A stretch of 64,000 nucleotides of DNA from Neurospora crassa OR74A (taxonomy: Eukaryota; Ascomycota; Sordariomycetes; Sordariales; Sordariaceae). The stretch covers positions 78,474-142,473 of the forward strand of contig NW_011929460.1 of the NCBI RefSeq assembly GCF_000182925.2, written 5' to 3'. Shown here one piece after another: positions 1-10,010 of the stretch. The notes beneath the pieces are model-generated. The model was given only the letters and a program-made list of their open reading frames with translations. It did not search any database and was not told where the DNA came from. How positions within the stretch are numbered: position 1 is the first letter of the stretch; each line of letters opens with the position of its first letter. The position numbers and the translations under genes are program-made.

Positions 1-682
1 AGTTGTAAGGTTGAAATTTAAAGAAATTGACGGAAGGGTACTACTAGGGGTAGAGCTTACGGTTTAATTTGATTTAATATAAGGAAATTCACTAGGTTTA
101 AATATAATAAGGATTAATAAATTGAGAATTCTTTTTTAATTTCGTAAGTAGTAATATATAGTTATTCTTAATTAGTAGAGTAATTTATTTATTTAATTGC
201 AATAACGAATAAAATTTTAATTTACTAAATAATTTATATTATTTTAGTAGTATACTAACTTTTTAAAGGGATTATCGGTTTAAACTAATAGAAGTTTAAG
301 GTAATAATAAGTTTATAATGCCCTTAGATATTCTAGGCTGTACGCGTACTATATTAATATAGTTAGTAAATACTCCCTTAGCCGGAAAGTCCGGGTAATT
401 TTATTAAATTATATTATATTAGGGATAGAGTATTATAATTATTACTCTTCAATAAAGAATCCCTAATAAGCGTAAGTTATTAATTTGCATTAATTACATC
501 CCTACCCTTTATATATACCGCCCATTACTACTATTAATTAAATAGTTTAGTAAAGCTTCCGGATTAGCCTAGGGAGGTTAGTAACGACTACTTAAGGCCA
601 GAAAACTATTTAAATTTAATTATTTAGAGGAAGTAAAAATTATAATAAGGTTTCCGTTAGTAAACTAGCGGAGGGATTATTA
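1..682 (+). pseudogene. 18S (SSU) rRNA, copy 1, 3' part only, RIP-mutated
   Basis: The window opens inside 18S, so only the last 682 of about 1796 bases are present. Recognisable are the ATTTAAAGAAATTGACGG block at the start (universal SSU site for the 3' domain) and the 3' terminus, reading GGGATTATTA where intact genes have GGGATCATTA. At 508-527 the decoding-site segment GTACACACC has become ATATATACC and the following CCCGTC has become CCCATT. The segment before the 3' end (AAGTCGTAACAAGG in intact genes) reads AAATTATAATAAGG. These sites are nearly invariant in working SSU rRNA, so the copy is judged a pseudogene. Confidence 0.93.
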
Positions 683-873
683 TAAAATTATAAAACTCCT
701 ATAAATTATTGCGAATTTTACTTATACAATTACTTCGACGCTAATAATTTAGAAAAGCCTTCGAACCCTCCTAAATCCTCGGGTCTCCCATTCGTAGGAG
801 GTTGTCCGCTAGAGTACCGAAACTAAACTCTTAATATTTTATATTTCTCTAAATAAATTTTTAAATAAATTAA

Positions 874-1032
874 AACTTTTAATAACAGATCTCTTAATTT
901 TAATATTAATAAAGAATATAGCGAAATATAATAAGTAATATAAATTGTAGAATTTAGTAAATTATTGAATCTTTAAATATATATTGCGTTTGTTAATATT
1001 CTAATAAATATATTTATTCGAACGTTATTTTA
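874..1032 (+). pseudogene. 5.8S rRNA, copy 1, with flanking ITS1 (683-873) and ITS2 (1033-1181)
   Basis: The start AACTTTCAACAACGG is changed to AACTTTTAATAACAG; the body keeps TGAATC-type and CGAACGTTATTT landmarks near the 3' end. Length is 159 bases, normal for a fungus. ITS1 (191 bp) and ITS2 (149 bp) sit on either side and carry transitions of the same kind. The end is set by comparison with the usual fungal 5.8S terminus (GCGTCATTTCA, here ACGTTATTTTA), so it may be off by a few bases. Confidence 0.92.
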
Positions 1033-1181
1033 ACTATTAAATTCTATTTATATTAGGGATTTACAATTATTCGTAGTCCCTTAAAATTAATAGTAGGTTC
1101 ACTAATTATATTAAATATAGTAATTCTATATTACTATAATTATATAGCGGGTTCTTATTATAAAACCCCTTATTTCTAAGG

Positions 1182-4100
1182 TTAACTTCGGATTAGGTAG
1201 GAATACCCGTTGAATTTAAATATATTAATAAGTAGAAGAAAAAAAATTAATAGGGATTGCCCTAGTAATAGCGAATAAAGTAGTAATAATTCAAATTTAA
1301 AATCTAGCTTTGGCCCGAATTGTAATTTATAGAGGAAGTTTTTAGTAAGGCACTTTCTAAATCCCTTAGAACGGGGCGCTATAGAGAGTGAGAGCCCTAT
1401 ATAGTCGGATGTTAATTTAATATAAAATTCCTTTAACGAATCGAATAGTTTAGGAATACTACTTAAAATAGGAGGTAAATTTCTTCTAAAGCTAAATATT
1501 GGTTAGAGACCGATAATATATAAATAGAGTAATTGAAAAATAAAAAGTACTTTGAAAAGAGGGTTAAATAATATATAAAATTATTAAAAGGGAAGTATTT
1601 ATAATTAGATTTACACCGTTCCAATTATTTAATATTCTTATTAGTATATTTAGGATAGTTTAAACTAATATTGGTTTTAGTAGGGGGATAAAGGTCTAAG
1701 GAATATAGCTCTTCTAGGAATATTATAGCCCCGGGCGTAATACCTTCGCCGGGATTGAGGTTCGTATATTTATAAGGATATTAATATAATAATTATTAAT
1801 AACCCGTTTTAAAATACAGACTAAAGAATTAAGGTTTTATACGAATATTTAGGTATAAAACCCGTACGTATAATAAAAATGAATATAAGTAAAAGCTTCG
1901 GCGTATTATTAATTAATTTTAATATATTCGGATGGATTTGAGTAAGAATATTAAACTTTAGACCCGAAAGATAGTAAATTATATTTAGATAGGGTAAAGT
2001 TAGAGGAAATTTTAGTAGAGGTTTGTAGCGGTTCTAATATACAAATCGATTATTAAATTTAAATATAGGGGCGAAAGATTAATTAAATTATTTAGTAGCT
2101 AATTACCGCCGAAGTTTCCCTTAGAATAATAATATTATTCTTTAATTTTATAAGGTAAAGCGAATAATTAGAGACTCGGGGGCGCTTTTTAGCTTTTATC
2201 TATTCTTAAACTTTAAATATATAAGAAGCCCTTATTATTTAATTGAATATAGGTATTCGAATATATTAATATTAGTAGGCTATTTTTAGTAAATAAAATT
2301 AGCGATGTGGAATAAACCGAACGCGGGGTTAAAGTACTAGAGTAGACGCTTATTAGATACTATAAAAGGCGTTAGTATATTTTAATAGTAGGACGGTAGC
2401 TATGGAAGTCGGAATTTACTAAGGATTATATAATAATTTACTTACTAAATATATTAGTTTTAAAAATAGATAGCGCTTAAACGTCCTACTTATACTCCGC
2501 CTTTAGGGTAGAAATAATATTTTAAAGAGTAAGCGGTTATAGAAGTTAGTAACGAAATTTAGGGCGTAAACCTAAGTCGAACGGCCTCTAGTGTAAATTT
2601 TAGTAGTAGTAGTAAATATTTTAATAAGAATTTGAAGGACCGAAGTAGGGAAAGGTTCTATATAAATAGCGGTTGGATATAAATTAGTCGATCCTAAACT
2701 ATAAAAAAATTCTATTTCAAAGGGGTACTTATATTTTATATAGTAAAAGGGAAACCGATTAATATTCTGGTACTTAAATATAAGTTTTATATAGTAATAT
2801 AATTAAATATAGAGATAATAGTGGGGGCCCCGGGTAGAATTCTCTTTTCTTTTTAATAGTTTATTATTTTAAAAATAGTTTATTTGGAGATAGGGTTTAA
2901 TAGTTGGAAGAGCCTAATACTTCTATTAAGTCTAGTACGTTTTCGACGTTCTTTAAAAATCTATGGGAGGGAATAATTCTTATATTAAGTTGTACTTATA
3001 ATTGTAATAGGTTTCTAAAGTAAATAGCTTCTAGTTAATAGAATAATATAGATAAGGGAAGTTGGTAAAATAGATTTATAATTTTAGGAAAAGGATTAGC
3101 TCTAAGGGTTAAGTACGTTAGGCTTTAAATAAACGCTTTAGGAGTAAATTACTATTAGCTAAGTAACCGGCCGGCGGCTTTTAATATTTAAGTATAGAAG
3201 CCCTTAATAGATTTTAATTGTCCAGCGTACATTTAATAACTAATTTAGAATTAGTATAAATAGGGGGAATTTAATTATCTAATTAAAATATAGTATTATA
3301 ATGGTTAGAAAGTGGTATTAATATAATATAATTTTTACTTAATATTTTAAATATTAAAATAAAGAAATTTAATTAAGTGCGGGTAAATGGTAGAAGTAAC
3401 TATAATTCTCTTAAGGTAGTTAAATACTTCGTTATTTAATTAGTAATATATATAAATAGATTAATAAAATTCCTATTATCCTTATCTACTATCTAGCGAA
3501 ACTATAATTAAGGGAACGGGCTTAGTAGAATTAGCGGGGAAAGAAGACCCTATTAAATTTAATTCTAATTTAATATTATAAAAAGATATAGGAGGTATAG
3601 AATAGGTAGGAACTTCGGCGCTAGTAAAATACTACTATTCCTATTATTTTTTTACTTATTTAATTAAGTAGGGCTAGATTTTCGTCTAATTTCTAGTTTT
3701 AAGGTCCTTCGCGGGCCGACCCGGGTTAAAGATATTATTAAGTAGGGAGTTTAGCTAGGGCGGTATATTTATTAAATTATAATATAGGTATTTTAAGGGG
3801 GGTTTATAGAGAATAGAAATCTCTAGTAGAATAAAAGGGTAAAAGTCCCTTTGATTTTAATTTTTAGTATAAATATAAATTATAAAAGTGTAGCCTATTA
3901 ATCCTTTAGTCCCTCGAAATTTGAGGCTAGAGGTGCCAGAAAAGTTATTATAGGGATAATTGGCTTGTAGTAGCTAAGTATTTATAGCGATGTTGCTTTT
4001 TAATCTTTTAATATTAGTTCTTCCTATTATATTAAAGTAGAATTTAGTAAATATTAGATTATTTACTTATTAATAAGGAATATAAATTAGGTTTAGACTA

Positions 4101-4517
4101 TTATAAGATAGGTTAATTTTACCCTACTAATAACTTTATTATAATAGTAATTGAATTTAATATAAGAGGAACCGTTTATTTAAATAATTAGTTTTTGTAA
4201 TTATTTAATTAGGTAGTACTACAATACTACTATTTATTAGATAATAGTTGAACGCTTCTAAATTAAAATCTATATTAGAACGCAATAATACCTCTAGCAT
4301 ATTATAAATGTATAAAAATAGGCTCCAACTTCGTATTTTAGTAGGCAATTCCTTTATTAGTTTTAAAATAGCTAGTAGTAATTTGCGTATTATAATTTTA
4401 ATACGCATTAAATCAAATTTTTTATAAACAATTTAAATATACGAAAGGGTCTTATAAGTAATAAAGTAGTTTTATTATTATAATTTATTAAAAGTAAGCC
4501 CTCTTTCGTTTAAATTT
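1182..4517 (+). pseudogene. 28S (LSU) rRNA, copy 1, RIP-mutated
   Basis: The start TTGACCTCGGATCAGGTAGG is altered to TTAACTTCGGATTAGGTAGG. The 3' end is placed at the TAAATTT after CCCTCTTTCG, by analogy with other Pezizomycotina LSU genes; it is approximate. Length 3336 bp is normal and no intron is inserted. The core peptidyl-transferase segment at 3951-3970 (GGGATAATTGGCTTGTAG) survives fairly well, but the sarcin-ricin loop at 4159-4172 reads AATATAAGAGGAAC against the universal AGTACGAGAGGAAC, three changes in an element needed for elongation-factor function. An antisense open frame at 4205-4408 lies wholly inside this gene and is not real. Confidence 0.93.
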
Positions 4518-5470
4518 CCTAGTAGAAGGGTCTACTTAATAAATAGGTATTTACTAGAGGGTCCCTCCGAAATTTGGTTACTAGAGCCTAAGAGGGCGAA
4601 AGCGCTTTATTAGAGGGAAAGTATAAAGTAAATAGGGATAAGAAGGGGATTTAGTTAAATTTAGTATTTCTTAGGTTTAAATAATATTACTTTAGGGGCG
4701 CGGACGGGCCGGGTATAAGGGGTCTATTGTACTAGTAATTAATTTATAGAAGGTTTAATAGTTATATATAGTATATACCCGGAGAAGTATTAATCGGCGT
4801 AGTATATGTAAGTACGGCTAGGCTAGGCTTTTGTAAATTTTAATAATTATAGTAGGTAGGGTAAATAAGAGTAATTAATTGAGTGGTGGCGGGGTAGGAG
4901 CGATTAGGTAAACGAATAATTTTTAGGTAAATTTATAATTTTAAATAAATAAATATATTTATAATTGGATTAAGTATAGCATTAGGTAGGTAAGTATATT
5001 CGAATTATATAAAGTAGTATAGAGAAGAAAAGGTAAGTAAGTGCATCCGGGCGGGTTAGATATATAGGGTAAATAGGTACGTTTAGGTATAGAATTTTTA
5101 TATAGATGGTAGCTATATTAGGAAGGTAAGGGCGAGGGTTTATATAGGGTAGGTAAGATGGACCGAGAGGTTTGGGGGGGCTAAGAGGTTGCTTTCTAAT
5201 TCTTATTGGGAGGGGTTTATTAAAGGAAAGGGTAGGGTGGTAGTAGGAGGGAGTAAGTAAATAAAAAAGCTATATAATTGAATAAAGGTATTTATAGCCT
5301 TTTTATTAGAAGATATAATAGAGTAAGTAGGAAAAGGTTGTACGGAATTATATTTTTATATAAAGTAAAAGTATAAAGGGGGAGGCTATCTTTTTAATTT
5401 CTAGGTAGGCGAGGCGGTAGGTAGGTTACTTAGGCTGGAAATGGTTTAATCTTTAGGGGGGGAGCGAAAA

Positions 5471-5819
5471 TTTCTTTTTTCTTTTTCTTTTCCTTTTTTA
5501 TTTATTTATTTTTTTTCTTTCTTCTTTTTCTCCTCCTTCTTTCTTCTTCCTACTTTTATCCTCTTTATTACTCTTCCTCCTCCCTTTCCTTTCCTCTCCG
5601 TCTTCCTTCGTTTTGGTCCTTTTTTTCTTTTCTCTTCCTTTTTCTTTTTTCTTTTTAGCTTTTAACCTCTTTTTAAGGCTTTCCTCTCTTAATATTTCTT
5701 TCCTTATACCTCCAAACCCCCCTCCGTTCCCTTCTTTTATATTATATCTATACAAGGATAAAAAAGTAATATGATTAATATATAAATAAAATAAAGAAGG
5801 TTCTTATTCTTCTTTTCTT

Positions 5820-5872
<53 letters not shown>

Positions 5873-5996
5873 TATATTTTTCTTACTTTCCTTCTACCTT
5901 TTTACTTTTATAATATCTTACCCCCTTAGTAAACTTCTTCCTTTCTTTTTCTTTTTATTCTTCTTTTCGTCCTTTTGTTCTACCTCTAAATTTTTA
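5471..5996 (+). repeat. C/T-only tract with poly-T (48 T at 5822-5869), copy 1
   Basis: The + strand is almost purely pyrimidine from 5471 to about 5735 and again from 5876 to 5996, with a 48-base T run between. Cytosines are far better kept here than in the rRNA genes because they are followed by C or T rather than A. The tract has homopurine-homopyrimidine character, so unusual DNA structure or replication pausing is possible, but that is inference. Confidence 0.9.
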
Positions 5997-6582
5997 TTAG
6001 GTAAGGGCGTTTATAAAGTAAATAAATACTTTTAGAATAGTAGGAGCCGGATTATAATAAGGGTAGAGGTTTTTTTTATAAATATAGGAAGAAGAAGGTA
6101 TTCGGAGGCGATTAAGTCGATTAATTAGAACCTATACGGTTTTAAATAAATTGTTAGGGAAGGGTAGGTAAATAATTGATAGTAGGAAAGAAGAAAAAGA
6201 AGAAAAAAAGAAAAAAAAAAAAGAAATTTTAAAAGTAGTAGAAGAAGAAGGGTAGTAGAATTTAGGGGGTATAAATAGTTAGTAGAGTAGGTAGGGTATT
6301 AGGTGGCTTTAATTATATAGGTAGGGAGGATATATTGAAGTTAGTATATTAATAAAGAAGGTTGAATTAGTAAATATAAAAAGAAAAAGATAAGAGTAAT
6401 ATAAATACTTTTAATATAGTTATAAGATATTATAAATTATATTAGGGAAAATAAAAAGTAATTAGCTTTTTACTTAGTAGAAATGTAATTTGAGTAGACG
6501 CTATAGGGTAGGTATATTTATTTTATATAAGAAAGGTACGGCTGAGGTTAAAAAAGTAGAAGAGGGAAAAGTAATAAAGGGT

Positions 6583-6900
6583 AGTACTTACCGAGTATAG
6601 GGTAGGTAAAAACAATTAGGTAGGTAAGGAAGGTGTAATCGACCTTTGGAAACCGAAGTTTTAAAAAGGAAAATTGCAAGTAGGTAGCGCTTATTAAGTA
6701 TAGGGTAGGTAAGAATTATAAGGTAGGTATAATAGGCCTATATAAGAAAAGTAAAATTAAAGTTAAAAAGAAAAAAATAGTAGGCGGATAGTACCTACCG
6801 AATATAGGGTAAATAGGAATAACCGGGTAAGTAAGGAAAGTATAACTAATTTAATAAGGAAAGTATAGTCTTTATAAATTTAGAATAAGATTCCTAAAAA
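6583..6900 (+). repeat. Three degenerate subrepeats, spacing about 105 bp, copy 1
   Basis: GGGTAGGTAAA at 6600-6610, GGGTAGGTAAG at 6703-6713 and GGGTAAATAGG at 6808-6818 are spaced 103 and 105 bases. The first and third are each preceded by AGTACYTACCGARTATA and followed by similar AAGGAARGT sequence; the middle one is more degraded. Position upstream of the promoter area resembles spacer enhancer repeats of other rDNAs, but no function is shown. Confidence 0.65.
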
Positions 6901-6945
6901 AGTACGACTTAGTTAGGTAGTTAAGTAATTATAAATCGATTTTTA

Positions 6946-7042
6946 AAATTTCCTATACTAGGGAATTTCACAGAAATTAAAAAATTATAACTTAAACTAT
7001 TAGGTTGTACCGTCCCTAAATTCGAAATTGGAGGATATATAA
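6946..7042 (+). promoter_or_regulatory. Candidate Pol I promoter / start region, copy 1
   Basis: An imperfect inverted repeat, AAATTTCC-7 bases-GGGAATTT (6946-6968), is followed by TATATAAGAAGGAGCGGC from 7036, about 680 bp before 18S. Both elements occur at the same distance in all seven spacers. Position suits the start of the 5' ETS in fungal rDNA. Which base would be the start site cannot be read from the sequence. Confidence 0.35.
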
Positions 7043-7715
7043 GAAGGAGCGGCAGAGAGTAATAGGAAAGAACGAATAGTAAAACTATTTAATCGTTCCT
7101 ATTTCCGGTTCCCTCTTATAAGTATAAGTAAGAATATATAGGGCCTACTTTATTTAGAAGCCTTCTATAGAAGGGCTACTCTAGCCTATAACCTAAATAC
7201 CTTCTTATAGTAATTTATAAAAGAAATTAAGTTCTAATTTATAGAGTATTATTATTACGTAGCTTCCTACGGTCTACTAGGGAATTAATATTAATAGTAC
7301 AAATTACCTTAATACTATTTTAATAAAGGCTCTACCTTTATTGGGCGGTATTTAAGAAAATCCTATAAGCGCTAAGGAGTACTCTATAAGCGCCGAAGGG
7401 TAGGCTTTATAAATAATTGGCCGCTAGCTAAACTTATTTATAAGCCGCTAGGGGTACTAATTAATTAAGGAAGCCTTCGGGCAGAACCTTCTATATTAAA
7501 CCTCTTCTTAAAGCGTATAAACGGTATACAAGAAGTATTTTATACTCTTCTATCCTTTTACCGACTATACTCTAGGGAATTTAGGAGGGGAAAGTAAATA
7601 TATATTTCAAAGCAAGTTCGGCCCTACTATACGAATTTCAAATTATCTACCTTTATAATTTTATAAACTCTTCCGCTTACTTACAAGTAGTTAGCCTTTC
7701 TAGGCGTACGATAGT

Positions 7716-9511
7716 TATTTAGTTAATTCTATTAGTAGTTATATATTTATTTTAAAGATTAAATTATATATATTTAAATTTAAATAATTAAATTGTGAAA
7801 TTGCGAATGGCTTATTAAATTAGTTATAGTTTATTTGATAGTACTTTACTATATAGATAACCGTAGTAATTCTAGAATTAATATATATTAAAAACCCCGA
7901 TTTCGGAAGGGGTATATTTATTAAATTAAAAACCAATACCCTTCGGGGCTAATTAATAATTTATAATAACTTTTCGAATCGTATAGCCTTATACTAACGA
8001 TAGTTTATTTAAATTTTTACTTTATTAACTTTCAACAGTTAAATTTTAGCTAGCTATAGTAATAATAAGTAACGGAGGGTTAGGGCTCAACTCCGGAGAA
8101 GGAGCTTGAAAAATAGCTATTATATTTAAGGAAGGTAATAGGCGTACAAATTACCTAATTCTAATATAAGGAGGTAGTAATAATAAATATTAATATAAGG
8201 CTCTTTTAGATTTTATAATTAGAATAAATATAATTTAAATCCCTTAACGAGGAATAATTGGAGGGCAAATTTAATACTAGTAGCCGCAGTAATTCTAACT
8301 TTAATAGCGTATATTAAAGTTATTAAAGTTAAAAAGCTTATAATTGAACCTTAGGCTCGGCCCGTCGGTCCGCCTCACCGTATATATTAATTAGGTCGGG
8401 CCTTTTTTCCTAGAGAACCGTATACCCTTTACTAGGTATGTCGGGGAATTAGGACTTTTACTATAAATAAATTAAATCGTTTAAAGAAGGCCTATATTCG
8501 AATATATTAGTATAGAATAATAGAATAGGATATATAGTTCTATTTTATTAGTTTCTAAGACCGCTATAATAATTAATAGGGATAATCGGGGGTATTAGTA
8601 TTTAATTATCAAAGGTAAAATTCTTAAATTTATTAAAGACTAACTACTATAAAAGTATTTACTAAGGATATTTTTATTAATCAGGAATGAAAATTAGGGG
8701 ATCGAAGATAATCAAATACCGTTATAGTTTTAATTATAAATTATACTAATTAAGGATCGGATAGTATTATTTTTTAACCCGTTCGGCACCTTATAATAAA
8801 TTAAAATATTTAGGCTCCTAAAGGAATATAGTTATAAGGCTAAAATTTAAAGAAATTAATGGAAGGGTACTATTAAGGGTAGAGCTTATAGTTTAATTTA
8901 ATTTAATACGGGGAAACTCACTAGGTTTAAATATAATAAGGATTAATAAATTGAAAATTCTTTTTTAATTTCGTAAATAGTAGTATATAGCTATTCTTAA
9001 TTAATAAAGTAATTTATTTACTTAATTGCAATAACGAACGAAACTTTAACCTACTAAATAACTTATATTACTTTAGTAATATATTAATTTCTTAAAGGGA
9101 CTATTAATTTAAACTAATAAAAGTTTAAGGTAATAATAGGTTTGTAATACCCTTAAATATTTTAGGCTATATACGTACTATATTAATATAGCTAACAAAT
9201 ACTCCTTTAATTGGAAGGTCCGGGTAATCTTATTAAATTATATTATATTAGGGATAGAGTATTACAATTATTACTCTTTAATAAGGAATCCCTAATAAAT
9301 ATAAATTATTAACTTATATTAATTATATCCCTGCCCTTTGTATATACCGCCCGTCGCTACTATTAATTAAATAGTTTAATAAGGCTTCCGGATTAGTTTA
9401 GGGAGGTTAGTAATAATTATTTAAGGCCGGAAAGTTATTTAAATTCAATTATTTAGAGGAAGTAAAAGTTGTAATAAGGTCTCCGTTAGTAAATTAGCGG
9501 AGGAATTATTA
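7716..9511 (+). pseudogene. 18S (SSU) rRNA, copy 2, RIP-mutated
   Basis: The start is set by TATTTAGTTAATTCT, the decayed form of TACCTGGTTGATTCT, and the end by GAATTATTA (intact GGATCATTA). Length 1796 bp matches Pezizomycotina SSU without introns. The 530-loop region near 8272-8295 reads ATACTAGTAGCCGCAG against GTGCCAGCAGCCGCGG. In the decoding region (9337-9356) this copy keeps GTCG at the end but the ACACAC is TATATA, as in every copy. The GGCCTTCGG-like hairpin loops typical of SSU are partly kept (for example CCCTTCGGGG near 7940). Confidence 0.94.
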
Positions 9512-9702
9512 TAGAATTATAAAACTCTTATAAACTATTATAAATTTTACTTATATAGTTACTTTAGCACTAGTAGTCCGGAAAGGCCTTTAGACCCTCC
9601 CGGATCTTCAAGTCTCCCATTCGTAGGAAGCTACCCACTAAAGTACTAAAACTAAATTTTTAATATTTTATATCTCTCTAAATAAATTTTTAAATAAGTC
9701 AA

Positions 9703-9861
9703 AACTTTTAATAATAAATTTCTTAGTTCTAATATTAATAAAAAATATAGCGAAATATAATAAATAATATAAATTGTAGAATTTAGTAAATTATTAAATC
9801 TTTAAATATATATTATATTTATTAGTATTCTAGCGAATATATTTATTCGAACGTTATTTTA
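9703..9861 (+). pseudogene. 5.8S rRNA, copy 2, with ITS1 (9512-9702) and ITS2 (9862-10010)
   Basis: The 5' end reads AACTTTTAATAATAA, so all CpA and also the CpG of AACTTTCAACAACGG are altered; this is one of the two most damaged 5.8S starts. The 3' end reads ACGTTATTTTA. Same 159-base length as its neighbours. ITS1 keeps the GAAAGGCCTTTAGACCCTCC segment, a decayed GC-rich hairpin. Confidence 0.92.
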
Positions 9862-10010
9862 ATTATTAAATTCTATTTATATTAGGGATTTATAGCTATC
9901 CGTAGTCCTTTAAAATTAATAGTAGGTTCGCTAATTATACTAAGTATAATAATTTTATATTACTATAATCGTACAGCGGGTTTTTACTATAAAACCCCCT
10001 ATTTCTAAGG

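Larger units (their letters stand above)
4518..7715 (+). other. Intergenic spacer 1 (3' ETS, NTS, 5' ETS)
   Basis: No gene is visible. Just after 28S lies a segment that could fold as a 3' ETS stem. From about 4860 to 5160 motifs such as GGTAGGTAAG recur (for example 5148-5158). A C/T-only tract with poly-T covers 5471-5996, a purine-rich run 6183-6253, three subrepeats 6583-6900, and a candidate promoter area 6946-7042. The rest up to 7715 is presumed 5' ETS. No 5S rRNA gene or tRNA was recognised on either strand. The antisense 85-residue Lys/Glu/Arg-rich frame at 5498-5755 is a by-product of the C/T tract. Confidence 0.85.

Noticed and set aside
4205-4408. Antisense open frames inside 28S (also 10005-10331, 11332-11544, 12986-13237)
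   Set aside because: They lie in clear LSU rRNA sequence on the wrong strand. Partial similarity between the copy 1 and copy 2 frames reflects the shared rRNA gene.
1182-4517. Group I introns or insertion elements in 18S or 28S
   Set aside because: All 18S copies are 1796 bp and all full 28S copies 3336 bp, normal intron-free sizes, with no insertion between known landmarks.
5498-5755. Antisense open frame of 85 residues rich in Lys, Glu and Arg, also seen at 40802-41059
   Set aside because: It is the reverse complement of the C/T-only tract, which cannot easily form stops. Its conservation comes from the tract and not from coding constraint; the other five copies do not keep an equally long frame.
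5822-5869. Poly-T as the poly-A tail of an inserted retroelement on the minus strand
   Set aside because: No target-site duplication or element remnant was seen around it, and it is at the same spot in every unit, so it is part of the ancestral spacer.
4518-7715. 5S rRNA gene in the spacer
   Set aside because: No 5S-like internal promoter or conserved core was found on either strand by eye, though heavy decay could hide one. In Sordariomycetes such as Neurospora 5S genes are dispersed, so absence is expected.
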